DNA of 64,000 nt. It comes from Kryptolebias marmoratus. Lineage: Eukaryota > Chordata > Actinopteri > Cyprinodontiformes > Rivulidae. The stretch spans positions 7,540,839 through 7,604,838 of the forward strand of contig NC_051443.1 of NCBI RefSeq assembly GCF_001649575.2. Reading direction: 5' to 3'. The notes below the pieces were generated by a model. The model ran no database searches. It saw only the letters and a list, made by a program, of their open reading frames with translations, and was not told the origin of the DNA. Positions 45,301 to 57,901 of the stretch are shown here, piece after piece; positions within the stretch are counted from its first letter, which is position 1; every line of letters begins with the position of its first letter. The position numbers and the translations under genes are program-made.

Positions 45301-48300
45301 TAGAATCAAGATTTATGGTCTTTATTGTGTTTGTTTAGATTTTCAATTTTAAATACCTAATATTAATATAAAAATGAATACAAACAGTGTTGATAATAAG
45401 CAAAGAATAAGAAAAGCACATTAGATAATTAGCTAAGTAGCTTAGACAATTTATAAGGGGTTCCTTGTGAATCTGGTGCTCTTTACATGGATTGATCTGA
45501 ACCTTTTACCTGATGATAACAACTGGAACAGATGGTGGGCAGGGTGCGAGGGGTCTGTGAGCGGTGCAGGGAGCGGGACATGGAAGGTGTTCATGTCTGG
45601 CAACTGTACACAGATGATTCTGTCAGCAGTTCTAATCACATGCTGTAAGGCCACCTGTTCTGCTTTGGTGCAGCTGGGAAATCCATCAGTCACATATAAC
45701 TAACACTCAACTGCACATCAGTTAAAGTTCACAGACAGCCACTGTGGCAGGTTTTCTTTTCTTAGTTTCCTCAGGTAGACAGCTGAGGCTTCCTGAAGAC
45801 CAATTCTATGTTGATGTTTCAGGACAGGTTTTCTGTCACTGCCAGACCCAGAAACCTAAAACTCCGACTTTCGGAAATCCAAAATCGCTTCTCTGTTTTT
45901 ACATGTGAAGACACAGGTTGGGATCCTGACATCAGACTGCTAGACTTTCCACTTCGCTCCTATATGCAGACTCTTCATCAGTGGTCAGACCCAGCACGGT
46001 TGTGTTGTCTGCAGCTGTGGACTGAGTACACAACCTTGTGGGGCGCCGGTGTTGATGATCAGAAGTAATGACTAGTGTGGTTAGTTAAGGAGTCCAGAAC
46101 TCTGTTACATGGTGAGGTGTTTAGTCCGATGTCTTGTTGTTTTCTGATGACTTTAGATGGCAAGATGATATTATATGTTGAACAGAAGTTGACGAAGACC
46201 ACATAGATGAGTGTGTTGCTTCACTCCAGGGGTTACAATGTTCTGTCAAGTACCGTGGCTGTTGTGTCCTCAGTGGACCTGTTCTCTCTGTAGGCAAATT
46301 AGTGCTGGTTTAAAGAAGCTGGTCTGGTGTCTTTGATGTATTTCATGACTAGTCTTTTCAAATGTTTGGTAGGTAAGGGGGGAGAAACACAGGCCAATAG
46401 TAATTCAGATATGTGTCCGCTGACTGTTTTTGGTCTATATTTGAGGTTTTGAAGCATGATATAGGTAAACACCATGAAGTTAAGGAGCAGTTGAAAATGC
46501 GTTTGAAGTCCAATGTCAGCTGGTCAGCACAGTCTTTCAGGACACAACCTGTCACCCGATCAGGTCCAGCTGCTTTTCTGGGTCTGATGCTCTGTCGGCG
46601 CCCTTTAACATCCTGGGGACTTGAGGTGGGAGCAGCCTTCCTGATTTTTGTTGTTTCTGTCAAACTGAATGTGGAGCATGTTCAGTTAATCAGTCAGAGA
46701 GACACTGCTGGTAGCAGGAGTTGACATTGTCCCCTTGTAGTCAGTACTTGCTTTTGTTCCCTTCCACACTTGCCCTGAGTTGGTACTGGTGTTAAAATAA
46801 TGTTCCACCTACTGTTTCTGCTTGGCTTTTGCAGCTTATATTCCAGTTTAATAGTGCCCAATTCTGCATCATCGCCACATCTTGTAAAACTGGGCCTTTA
46901 TCCGTGATTATACCTCCTATTATGGATGTGTATTTTAAGCAAAAAAACACATTGAATTTGTCAATGATTCAGTTTTTCTTTGAATATTTAACACCATCCC
47001 CGTAATGTTTAACATTAGCATATACAAAGAGCAGATGTAAACAATGCTGAACTCTTTTGGGAGGTAGAAGGGCCTGTATTTTAGTCAAAAAAACTCCAGG
47101 TTGGGTCAGAACTGCCTTTCAATGATGGTAGACTTCCAGCACCAGCTGTTGTTTAAGTAGAGACTCTGATCCCAGCTGATTTTCTTACCCACCAAACAAA
47201 AATTGCTGGAATGGCCACTGATGTTCAAAACCGCACATTTTTAAAACTTTGTGAGTGCTCTCTGTTGGGTCATCAGTCCAAAAATGCAAAGACATAGCCT
47301 TATTTTACTTCAATAAAAGTATGCCTTGCATATTGTAAATACAGGACACAGTGGTTAGCACTGTGGTGTGTATGTGTGTGGTAGTGTTTGCATGTTCTTC
47401 CTGTGCATGCGTGGGTTTTTTCCTGCTACTCTGGTTTCCTCCAAAAGACAACAAAAAAATTGGCAAGTCTAAATTCTCCCTAGCTGCGAGTGGGAGCGTG
47501 AATGGTTGTTTCTCTCTGTGCCCCTGTGATGGACTGGAGACCTGTCCAGGCTGTACCGTGCCTCTTGCACAATCGCTGCTGGAGACGGACACCGGCTCTC
47601 CCTGCAACCCCGAACCGACACGCGGGTAAAAAGAAAAGATAAACTGATGAATACAGGCGATAAGAATATGCTGTAATGAGCCTTCCACTAAGCCCGGTCA
47701 AGTGTTAGTGGTGGCAAAACGCAGACCTGGCGCGCTGTCCTGATAAAATACCAAGTGCTGTAATCATTCTAGACAGACCAGTACATTACTGCTCTTTAAG
47801 CAATTAGGTACTTTACATGTCTACTTAGTCTAACCAGAGCTCTGATACTAGTTAATTGCACTTCACTAATATCTTAAACTTATATAGTGTTGTCTTTTTC
47901 CTCTTAATTCTGGAAATATGTAGGCCTTATATAACATGCACTTCAGTATTTAAACATGGATAACAGATTTTTTTTCTAGCCTATATTCTATTTCATTGTT
48001 ATTTAGCATATATATATATATATATTACCCATAAAATTAGTAAAACATATTAGACTTATGGCTATTATTTAGGTACTAATATGGATTCTATTAGTAGTAA
48101 CATCAAGGGGGATAGTGGTGGGGCAGGGAACAAGTATCTTGTCCAAAAGCTGGTGTAATCCACTAAAAATGTGGAGAAGTTGAGTCTGACTGTAGAGTGT
48201 CAGCACTAAAGAATTGGAGAGTGAAAAGACAAAATAACAAGAAAAACAAAATGTTCTGGAGGGCTCAGAGCTCAATGAAATGACATTTTGAAACAGCTGT

Positions 48301-51300
48301 TTTAAAAGACGAGCCTGAGTGAATTAAATAAGTATTACAGAGGTTTTGCTTTTTTAATAGGTGGCAAACAAATATAATAGTAGGAGCTGCACCGTGGTGC
48401 AGTGGTTAGGGGTATCTCCTTACAGCAATGTGTGGCGATGTGAGTGCTCTGGTTTCCTCCCACAGACCAAAAACAAGCATGTTAGGTTAACTAGCAACTC
48501 TAAATTGTCCCTTGGTGAGAGTGAAAGTGTGAATGCTTGCTTGTTATATCAGTTTTTAAAAAAAAATCTGGGTAATGGGGCAACTGCATAAGATGTTTCA
48601 CTTTCATTCATTGTTGACCTGGTGTCTTTGAGATTGGTAGCTAAAAGTATCAGAACGGAAGCTAAAAGTTGCAAAACGGTAGCTAAACAAAGCAAAAAAA
48701 ATCAACAAATAAAGGAAAGCACGAACAGGAAAGCAGTTGTGTGAATGCAGCGTCAGCATTCTCACAGTTAGGTCGTGTAAGTGCACGGACGCTGCGCCCG
48801 AGCAGCTTTAAGCAGTGTTTGCATACATCCATGACTCTCAGTTCCTGGGTGGGAGGCTCTTTCAGGATAAAGTTCATGAGCTGTCTGTTAACTGTCAGCC
48901 ATGCACGAGGCGTGTTTATGTTTCTGGGTGGGGGGCAGCCTCATATTCCGCCGTTGTTGCCGTGATTCAGAGTGTTCGGTTTCCTGCTTCCTCCGACTCT
49001 CGGGGTGGAAGCGGTGCCTTTTTGTGTCGGCTCAACTGAGCGTTTTCATTTGGAGCTGACAGGCTGTGTGCCAGCAGTTGTGGCGTACCAGGGGACCACA
49101 GCCGCCCTGCAGACTTCTTCTAGGTTTACTTACTCTTCACTGGTCTCAACCTCCCGTAAGAATAGACTGTGTTAATTGCCCCAGCCCTTCTCTTTGTCTT
49201 CAGCTCCATTTTTTTTTTTTTTTACTGTCAGACACTTTCCTCTTAATTATCTCCTGCCACCAAAAGTCTGTGGGTTTCTGTGTTTTTTAGTTAGTAAAAT
49301 ATCTCATTAATCACTGAATGGAATTATAAATTATAACTAGGGCTGCAACAACGAATCGATAAAATCGATAAAATTCGATAATTAAAAGCGTTGGCAACAA
49401 AATTCATTATCGATATGTGTTGCGCAATTTATGCGTCACTAACGTTGTCGCAGGAACGGTGACGTGAACCGCAGCGCATTTGCTGAACAAACTCTGTCCC
49501 AAATATAAGTCATTGCTCCGTCGGCTTCGTAAAAAAAATAAATAAATAAATAAAACTCCGTCCGCTCCGTATGATGATGAAGAAGCTACGGCTCCTCTTC
49601 CTCACTGCAAACTTTCTTTCTGCTACTCCATTACCGTTTTGGGGGGCATATTTTACTCACTGCAGGTTAGAATCTGCTGAATAGGGTTTTGTGTTTAGTC
49701 TTAAAGTTGTTCAGCAGCACAACTAGCTCTGTGAGCTCTGTTAGCAGCAGTTAGCATACAGGAAACTGCACGCTGCTTTCAGCGCCACCCGGTGTCATCA
49801 CAAAGTAATGTTTAGTCATGGGTCGATCACTGTATGCAAGTGAAGCGTGAGGCAACATTTANNNNNNNNNNNNNNNNNNNNNNNNNNNNNNNNNNNNNNN
49901 NNNNNNNNNNNNNNNNNNNNNNNNNNNNNNNNNNNNNNNNNNNNNNNNNNNNNNNNNNNNNNNNNNNNNNNNNNNNNNNNNNNNNNNNNNNNNNNNNNNN
50001 NNNNNNNNAATTTATATTGATTTATTTAAAAATAAGAAAGTAGTAAAAGTTTTACATCAACCTACTCCTTTACATACAGATAACTTTTTTATGTGGGCCA
50101 AAATGAAGGAATGAATGAATGAATTCCAAGACGACCGATTAATCGAGAAAATAATCGCCCGATTAATCGATTATTGAAATTATCGTTAGTTGCAGCCCTA
50201 ATTATAACCCAATCAGTTTGACAGTTAGAGAGCTAAAATCTGGTGTGGTAGTAGCTGAGAGTCATTTTGTAACACATACTTGAATGCTAACAGATTATAC
50301 CAGATCTCGCTATAGAGATTTAGATCGTGCATAACGTTATTTTCATCGTTTGACCAAAAATATTAGAGCCGTCTCGTTTTTTCTCAACATGAGATGATTT
50401 TAGTTAGTTTGAACCTTTGGCTTGAAAGGCAGCAGGCGGTATGCTTTCGTTCAAAGAATGCTAGTTTTTTTTTTATTATCATCACTCACCACTGGACGCC
50501 AAAGGCGATTGCCTCTTTTTTGTGTGTGTGTGTGTGCATGCGCAATTGTGTTCATTAGCGAAATGCCTCATGAACCACCGAACAGATTTTGCTGCGAGTC
50601 TCAGAAAGTAATCATCGGTTGTAAACCTACAAGTCATTAACATTTGGAGTCAGTCCAGTTCAAGTTGGCTGCCACAGCTAATCGACCTTAGTCAAAACAG
50701 TTCTGGCTATAGCTTAATCAAATGTACAAATCCTAATCTAAATTTGGTGAGGTCGTCCCCCAACATATACTCTGAGCATTAATGTGTCTTGCGGTATCAC
50801 GCGAGATTGTGCATAATCTCATTCACAAAGTTGGACCAGAACAGCTTTAACTCCGTCTCTTCTCCTCAGAAGATGCCATCAGTCATGAAAGGCTGTAGGT
50901 GATGACTAGGCTTTCTATCTTCCCTATTTTGTTCTGATCTCACCTCCTGCCCTTCCTCAGATTTGTGTATCTCCGGGTGTGCAGATGACACATTTTTCTA
51001 AAATTCTTAATAAGCTTTCGGAAGTGCAATAAAGAAGAAGAACACTTCACAAATCTGTCACTGCTTTCTCAGAGATATTTGGCATCTTCCATTGTGCATC
51101 TCCGACAAACCAGCCCAAGATAAAAGTGAAAATCCTCAGCAATAAAACCACAGATTAGTGAAGCGAATAGAATTGTAGAAAGACTTGACGCGCTCCAAAC
51201 TGCCAGGGTCCTAATCTGATCAAAACATCTGCAGGACACTCACTGCCCAACTGAAATCACCATAACCAAATGATCCAACGTTCCTGTTCCTGACAGCACA

Positions 51301-54300
51301 GGGCACTTTTCAGAGGCTTTGGTTTCAACTCGCTCAGAGGTAGAACCGATCAGTGACACAGGGCGGTCTTGTCTGTTATTAGGCAGGTGTCCTAAATGGG
51401 GTTTCTTATGAAATTTTAGAACCCATTTTTGGTTCAGGCTCATTAAATATGCGAGTTTGCTGTTATTTCCTTCAAATAAAGACAAATGTTTCAGCAGCTG
51501 TTTTTGTTTTTTTTTTTTTTAAAAAAAAGAATTTTGCACATTATTGAAGCTGCTGACTCACGTTTCAACCCTATATTTCCAAACATGTGCCTCTTTCTCT
51601 GTCCCAGAAGTTTTTATGTATTTATTATTTATTTTTAATTTTGTAAGACTCTTTGCAAAGAAAAAAAAAAAAAACGTGTGGGGTGGGGAGTGGGGGTCAT
51701 TGTAAAACCTCCTAAGAACAAACGTAGGGTTTTCAACGAGGCACCATGTGGCTATTAGATGACATCACGAGAAATGTCTGGTTGGACTTTGAGAGCCAGG
51801 TCTGCGACAGGCGGGAGACAAAGACTTGGTTGGAGGTTAGGCAGTTGGATTTGAACCAACATTCAAACCACCCTGGTTGAAAGGTGTACCAAAATTGAGC
51901 AGCGAACATTTTAGGACAAACAACAATTACATTCATATTAAAATCTGCCTTGTGTGGACGTTTAATATTCCAGAGATCTTCAGATACCTGCAAACAGAAA
52001 ATCTTTAACTGGTTGGTCCTGGTAATCCCCCCCCCCCTCCTTAACCAGTGGTGTTTTATTGTTTTGTCTCCCTTTCCTTATCTCTATATATGTTGTTGTA
52101 TTCCTCTAGTTCTTTTAGAAGGATCACGTAGCTTAAAAAACCTGCCTTGCTGTTTCAACTTCCATCATCCTGAGGTTTATTTTAATGCCTTTGTGTGATG
52201 TGAGAGACAGAATATGTGCTCATAGGTCTAAGTTTTCAATTAGTTCATTTGTCCCTGTTTTTTTTGGGTCTGGTCGGCGTTGGAAAATGTTAAAAAGCTC
52301 TCTCGAGCCTCCAACTTGTGTTACTGGTTCTGTGATACTTGCTCATTTCATTAACTAGCTTCCTCAGACCGTGTTGGTTTAGGCAGCAAAGCTTAGGTAA
52401 ATAGTGCTGAGATGGGGACGACATCAGAGGAAACGGTGTTGTACATATTTGAATGGTAAATGTGTGGCTTTGCGTGTTCCTGTAGCAAGAGGTAGCTGTT
52501 TAAACACCATCAAACAGAGGCTCATGGAGCCACGGTGGGGTCAGTGTGCCTCTGCAGCTGTTTCATCTATACAAACACAGCCTGCAAACCTCAGTTGTTG
52601 CTTTTACAAACTACATTCTGTTTGAAAAAGCACTGAGCAAATCATCATGTCTGATAATTGATTTTCTAGTTACTCTTAAATGAAATTAAACTTTCTCAGA
52701 CATCTCATTAAATCTTAATTTAAAGCTACATTTTAGGTTTAGTGTTCATAACATGTTTAAAGTGAGATACTGCAGGACAGCATTTAGGATAATATGCCTT
52801 CTCTTTTGCTGTTCCCCATAATTACTATTTTATAGTTCAATATGCCCCCAACTTTATCCTCATGAACATCACCTATTCTAACACGCAGTGCAGGAAATCG
52901 ACAGATTTGTAGTTTCGTTGGACACTTTGAAGCGCCCTAATAACTGGATCTGTCGTTGGCGTTGGGTTTGGAGGCAGTTTGAATCGTTACACGACAGTAT
53001 GCAAACCTTGGGATTCAGTTCTGTTTCGGAGCAAACGTGCCAAACTGCAGGGCGATAATGGCTCGGCTTGAAGTTGTTGGTCGCTAAGCTGCGAGTTAAA
53101 GTGGCGTCTTACTGGCTGGCGACTCAAAACGGGGAGAAAACGAGGAAGCTTTCCGCTGCAGTCTCAACGGCTGATTGTGACCAAGTGATTAGCAAGCTGT
53201 GTGCGCTTATTCTGTTCAGCAAACCTTTGATGATAACTGCATGTTTTCTTTTGGATGGCTTGAAAAATCTGTATTCTAAGCTATGCACATTGTCCCCACC
53301 TTGGCTGACTTGTACCCAGTTTGATAGCCACCCCCTACATTTATGATTGAATCTACTGGAGTGCACTTTAGAAATGAAGACAAGCAGGTTCGGTCCAGTT
53401 TCTTAAAGGTTATTATTTATCATCGACATGTGAAAATAGGTGTGAAAATATAGCTGTAGCCCTTTAAAAATGTACAGAACTGAACTGAAAAGAGTTTTAT
53501 GCCTCCACAGCTGTTCTGCAACTGTTTTGAGAGCAAATCTATCTGATCATATTTGAAATTCAAGCAACAAAACTCAAGCCTCTGTAAACAAACAAGAACC
53601 TCCGTGAACAGTTTGAGACATTTTAGAGACTCCCCTCACTAATGCTGTTTGCGAACTAGTCTCCCAAGAGTTGCAGTCCTGCGAGACACTGGCTTTAGTT
53701 TTGAATTCTCATTACTTGTAGCAGGACTTGTCCTCAACTTGGTTGATCTGTCCTGACAGCTAAGGTCAGGAAGCCACTGCAGAGCTGCTTGAATGTGCGC
53801 ACGTCCTCAAAAATAGAGATCCAGTTTAGCTAGTGCTTTTCATCAAAAATAATCAAACTCCAAATGGAATTTTTCACAGAGGTTAGAATATACTTTTGGG
53901 TCTCTTCCCAGCTGTATTTTGTTACGCAAGTATTTTTGTGCATGAAAATGTTTGGTGAAGTTAGCTCAGAGCACAAAAGCCACACCAGAGGAACTCATTC
54001 GCTCCCACAGAAAACACTGGGGAGGTTACTACTCTGTGGTGGTGGTGGGGGGAGAGTACCAAGCATTGAAACTCGCTCCAGTTCTATTCCAGCAGCTGGC
54101 AGTGAAGGCTACGACACACATGGATTTCATAAACAAAACAACGGTCATCATTTGGACATAAAACTCAGAGAAAGAAGGTGGCAAACAAAGAAAAAAATAA
54201 ATCCCTATTTCTTTTCAATTGGGGTGACGATTGTGTCTTGTCTTTTGGAAGCAGAAACCTCATCATTACTCATCAGATAAGTAAAATAATGTCCGGTATG

Positions 54301-57300
54301 ACCGAACTGATTAATGTTCTTTTTCACATCTGTGCTACAGTAAAGTTTAAAAAAAAAAGCACCCTCAATGAAAAACTTGATATATAAACTTTTTTTGTGT
54401 GCAAAATTCAGGAGACTTAACTGAAAAGAACTTTAAAAAGTGTTAGGGGAATCGTTACGCTGGCTTGTTTGGATGCCAAATCTTTCTGTCTTTTACTTAA
54501 TGACATTACCAAGAAACACATTTGCATAATATATTCATGTTTGTTCGTCTGGCACACTAGATCATTGTGTGAAGCACCTTGTAAAGAGACGGGAGCAAAT
54601 AAAGGACCATTTAGACAGGTGTCCAGATGCTTCATTGTTCAGCATGAGCAAAATAATGGAGTCTTTGAACATGAGGGAAGGTAAATTTTGGTAAAACGAG
54701 TCCGTGGGCATAACTTAGGATGTGTTTTAAAGCAGCGAACACCACAGAGGAGATCCACCAGTATTAGTATCAGGTGGAGAGCCGGTCTCTTTGTGGGAGC
54801 CCACTTATGTGTGGATTTATTCTTCTGAAGTCCATGGCCTACACAAAATTGGGGTCAGATTGGGGGGGTGGGGTGGGGCGTTACGTAAGGGGCAGCCTGT
54901 ATGATGTCAGCGTAGCAGGCCACTTCATCTTGAATGTGTTTAATTTACACACAAATGCAGCAGTTTCAATTCGCAAACACTAAAATGTCACGATATCGCA
55001 AGATTTCACCCTCGGACTCTTGTGTTGTGAAGGATTCTCAGCCACTACCACATCCAGTTTCAGCTCAGTGTCTATAAAACTGACTGAGATTGATTGAATT
55101 GGACTGAATCCAAAAGGTACATATATCCAATAATTACTTTCTGAAAGTTCCTTTAAAATCCACCCATTGGTTGATGAAATACTTGGCAACCAGACCAACA
55201 TGGTTGACTCCAAAAGTTGAGGCGAAAGTTTTAGGCAAAGGTCTCGCACAATGAGAAGCACTTATGCCTCTTTTACACGGACCCTAATTCAGAAGTCCGG
55301 CTCTACTCGGCTCTACTCGGCTCGGCTCTATAAAGAGCGCATCCTGTTCACACCGGCCAGTTTGGTCGGTAACAGAGGAACACCTCCTCGTGTTGCGGGG
55401 GGGCGGGGCCGCGCCGCAGGGGGGGTGCGCTACCGAAACTTGCCGCAAGTTGTGTAAACAACGGAAGCGCTATGGACAACGTTGGCCCTGTGTTGTTGCT
55501 GTTTTTTAAACTTTTGGGGATTCTCCTGAGACTTCAGGAAGAGAGGCGCAGTGGAAGAAATGCTCTGGATTGTTGCGCGGAGTAGGACAGCTGTTATCCG
55601 CCAGAGATTTCAGGCTTTACAGCGCCTTCAGCTGGGGGACAGACGGCATAAACGTTGCAGGGTAAGCTAACGCTGTTGTTTCTATTCCTACCGTTCGCTC
55701 TTTATGCTTGCATCTGGTCACACCCACGACCAATGGGTGAACAGGAGCTAAGCTTGCACTGCCCACCAAAGCACGGCCGACCCGGCTGGCCCTAATCCGA
55801 AGCAGGGCCGATATCGAAAAAATGCAGGTGGAAACGCGCACAAAGCAAGCCGAGTAGAGTGGAGCCGGGACCTTTAGAGCCTGTGTGAAAGGGGCATTAG
55901 AGTACTCTTAGCTACAACTACACTATAGCACAATATTTGTGAAATTGACTGAAATGTAGTGTGTTTTTTAGGGGACAGTTTGGAGTGGTGGCCATCTCGA
56001 ATAGGGTTTGCTCCAATTATTAATCCGTTGTAGATGCACACCCAATGATTATTTCCTGAACAGTTCAATAAAATCCGCCCTGTGGTTCATTAGAGATCAT
56101 GCTAACGGACAGACACGGTCAGGCTAAAACATTCTCTTTCACCTGTGTCTCATCTGAGGTGTATTAGCCTGTTCCACATTAGTTTTGGATTAGTTCTTAA
56201 TCAGCGTTCGACTGCTGGAACGGCATCAGATCTTTTGCAAATGGAAACCAAAGTAAAACAGAATTCTGGAGACTGAGAGTAAACTCGTGAAGAGCGGGTC
56301 ATTGATGAGTTGATTTGGCTTGCATCATCCCCGGTGCTCTTCCTCTGTTCATTCTTCACTCGTCCCTTCATTCTTTTCCTAATGTAGCTCCTCGTCTCTC
56401 TTTCTCTCACTCTCGCCTTGGCATTCTCCCTCTCCATCTGTCAGACTTCTGGAATGGGTGATGGAGAGTTGTGGGTTGCCTAGCAACTGCGGTTGTCGCG
56501 GCAACCATGCCAGAACTGCTGCATTTTTGCTTGTCGACGGGGAGAAATGAAATTGATTAAAGAAGGAATAAAACGGCCGACGAGAGTCGAAAGAAGTGGG
56601 GAGGCAGAGGGGGGAGATATTAAAGTACATTAGGAAGAATCCTCTCGTGGTCAGCGTTTCCCAGAAAGCACTGCCTTTCCTACAGGCTGGGGCTTTCATG
56701 TCAACAAACTGCCTGTGCTACCTGCTCGTTTAGTCATCCGCCATGATTCACTCTAGCTTCAAATCAAAAGATTTGATCGCAGCCCATTTGAGTTACTGTG
56801 CACTCCAGAGTAACACTTACCCCCTTTTTTTTTTTTTTAAACCACAACTGCTGTGGTACAATTTTGTTAACTCGGATCTAAAATGGCTCCAACTCTGCTT
56901 TATCTCAGCTGTTCTTTGACAGGTTAAGTAGGCTGCTTAAGTTCAGCAGTTTGCTGCATTTAGGAAAGATGCGTTTCTTAGAAAGCAGACTCGTTGTCTA
57001 GTTGTCAGCTTTAGACCAAGATTACATTATTGGTTAGTCTTGTGGCTAAGGCAGTGTTGTTTTAATAAGGTTTTCACAATATTGGAATTAGCTTTTGTAA
57101 GACTTAAATAATACATTTTGTGCCTCTTACACAAGCTGACTTAATACATGAATCATGCAGGCCTCACGCACATGTGCCAAATTTACACAAACTGGATGAA
57201 TTACAATCCGCTCTGCTTTCTTTTACAATAACAAACTCGGTACACGTGAGCACTCTTGTTTATTCCTTAGTTTTTTTCACATCAGTTTCTGACCGCTATT

Positions 57301-57869
57301 ACAAATATATATTCAAGTCGTTTGACGTAGCTTCCAGTCTGTGAGTGCTATTTGTTTTATTTTCTTTCTTTATCTTGTGTCGTGTTCTAGTCCTCACCTG
57401 AAGTTTTCCCAAGGCTGCAGTGACTCAAAGTTCAGACGGGCCGGTGTTTAGATGGGGATCCAGGAGGTCTTTGCACAGCATGTCTGCATTTTTAGAATGT
57501 CTGTTTTCAAAATTAACAAAGATATGCGGCCATGCTTTTCAATATTTTACACCGGTTCTCATCTGTACAGTACGTTTGCCCCCCGTACAAGTAAACATAA
57601 ACCGCTGATGCTGGAGCCAGTTCGCCACAAAGTGGAAATACTAATGCAAAGACACCCAGGACATGGAAATAAACAAGAAATGTGCTTGGACAACACAAAG
57701 CCGATGCAAAGACAACATTAAGCTACCTCAAATAGAATGCTAGTTTCATTCTAAAAGCTGTAAAAGTGACAAAGTGAAGTTAAAAGGGCTGTATTTCTCC
57801 TCTTTCTGCTGGGCACAGCACAAACGAGCAGCCATCATTGATTTGTGTTTTCCTTTTTTTTTCCCTCTC

Positions 57870-57901
<32 letters not shown>

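Larger units (their letters stand above)
49285..50462 (+). repeat. Dispersed modular repeat, copy 12 (forward, split by a hAT MITE)
   Basis: Left part 'agttagtaaaatatctcatt ... gaattataaattataac' and right part 'ccaatcagtttgacagttag ... gtggtagtagctgagagtca' join in register once the insertion at 49338-50208 is removed. Ends 'tcaaagaatgctag'. Confidence 0.8.

Noticed and set aside
53864..54280. 138-codon plus-strand frame in grk3 intron 2
   Set aside because: No recognisable motif, biased by simple TGG repeats, no acceptor or donor at suitable positions.
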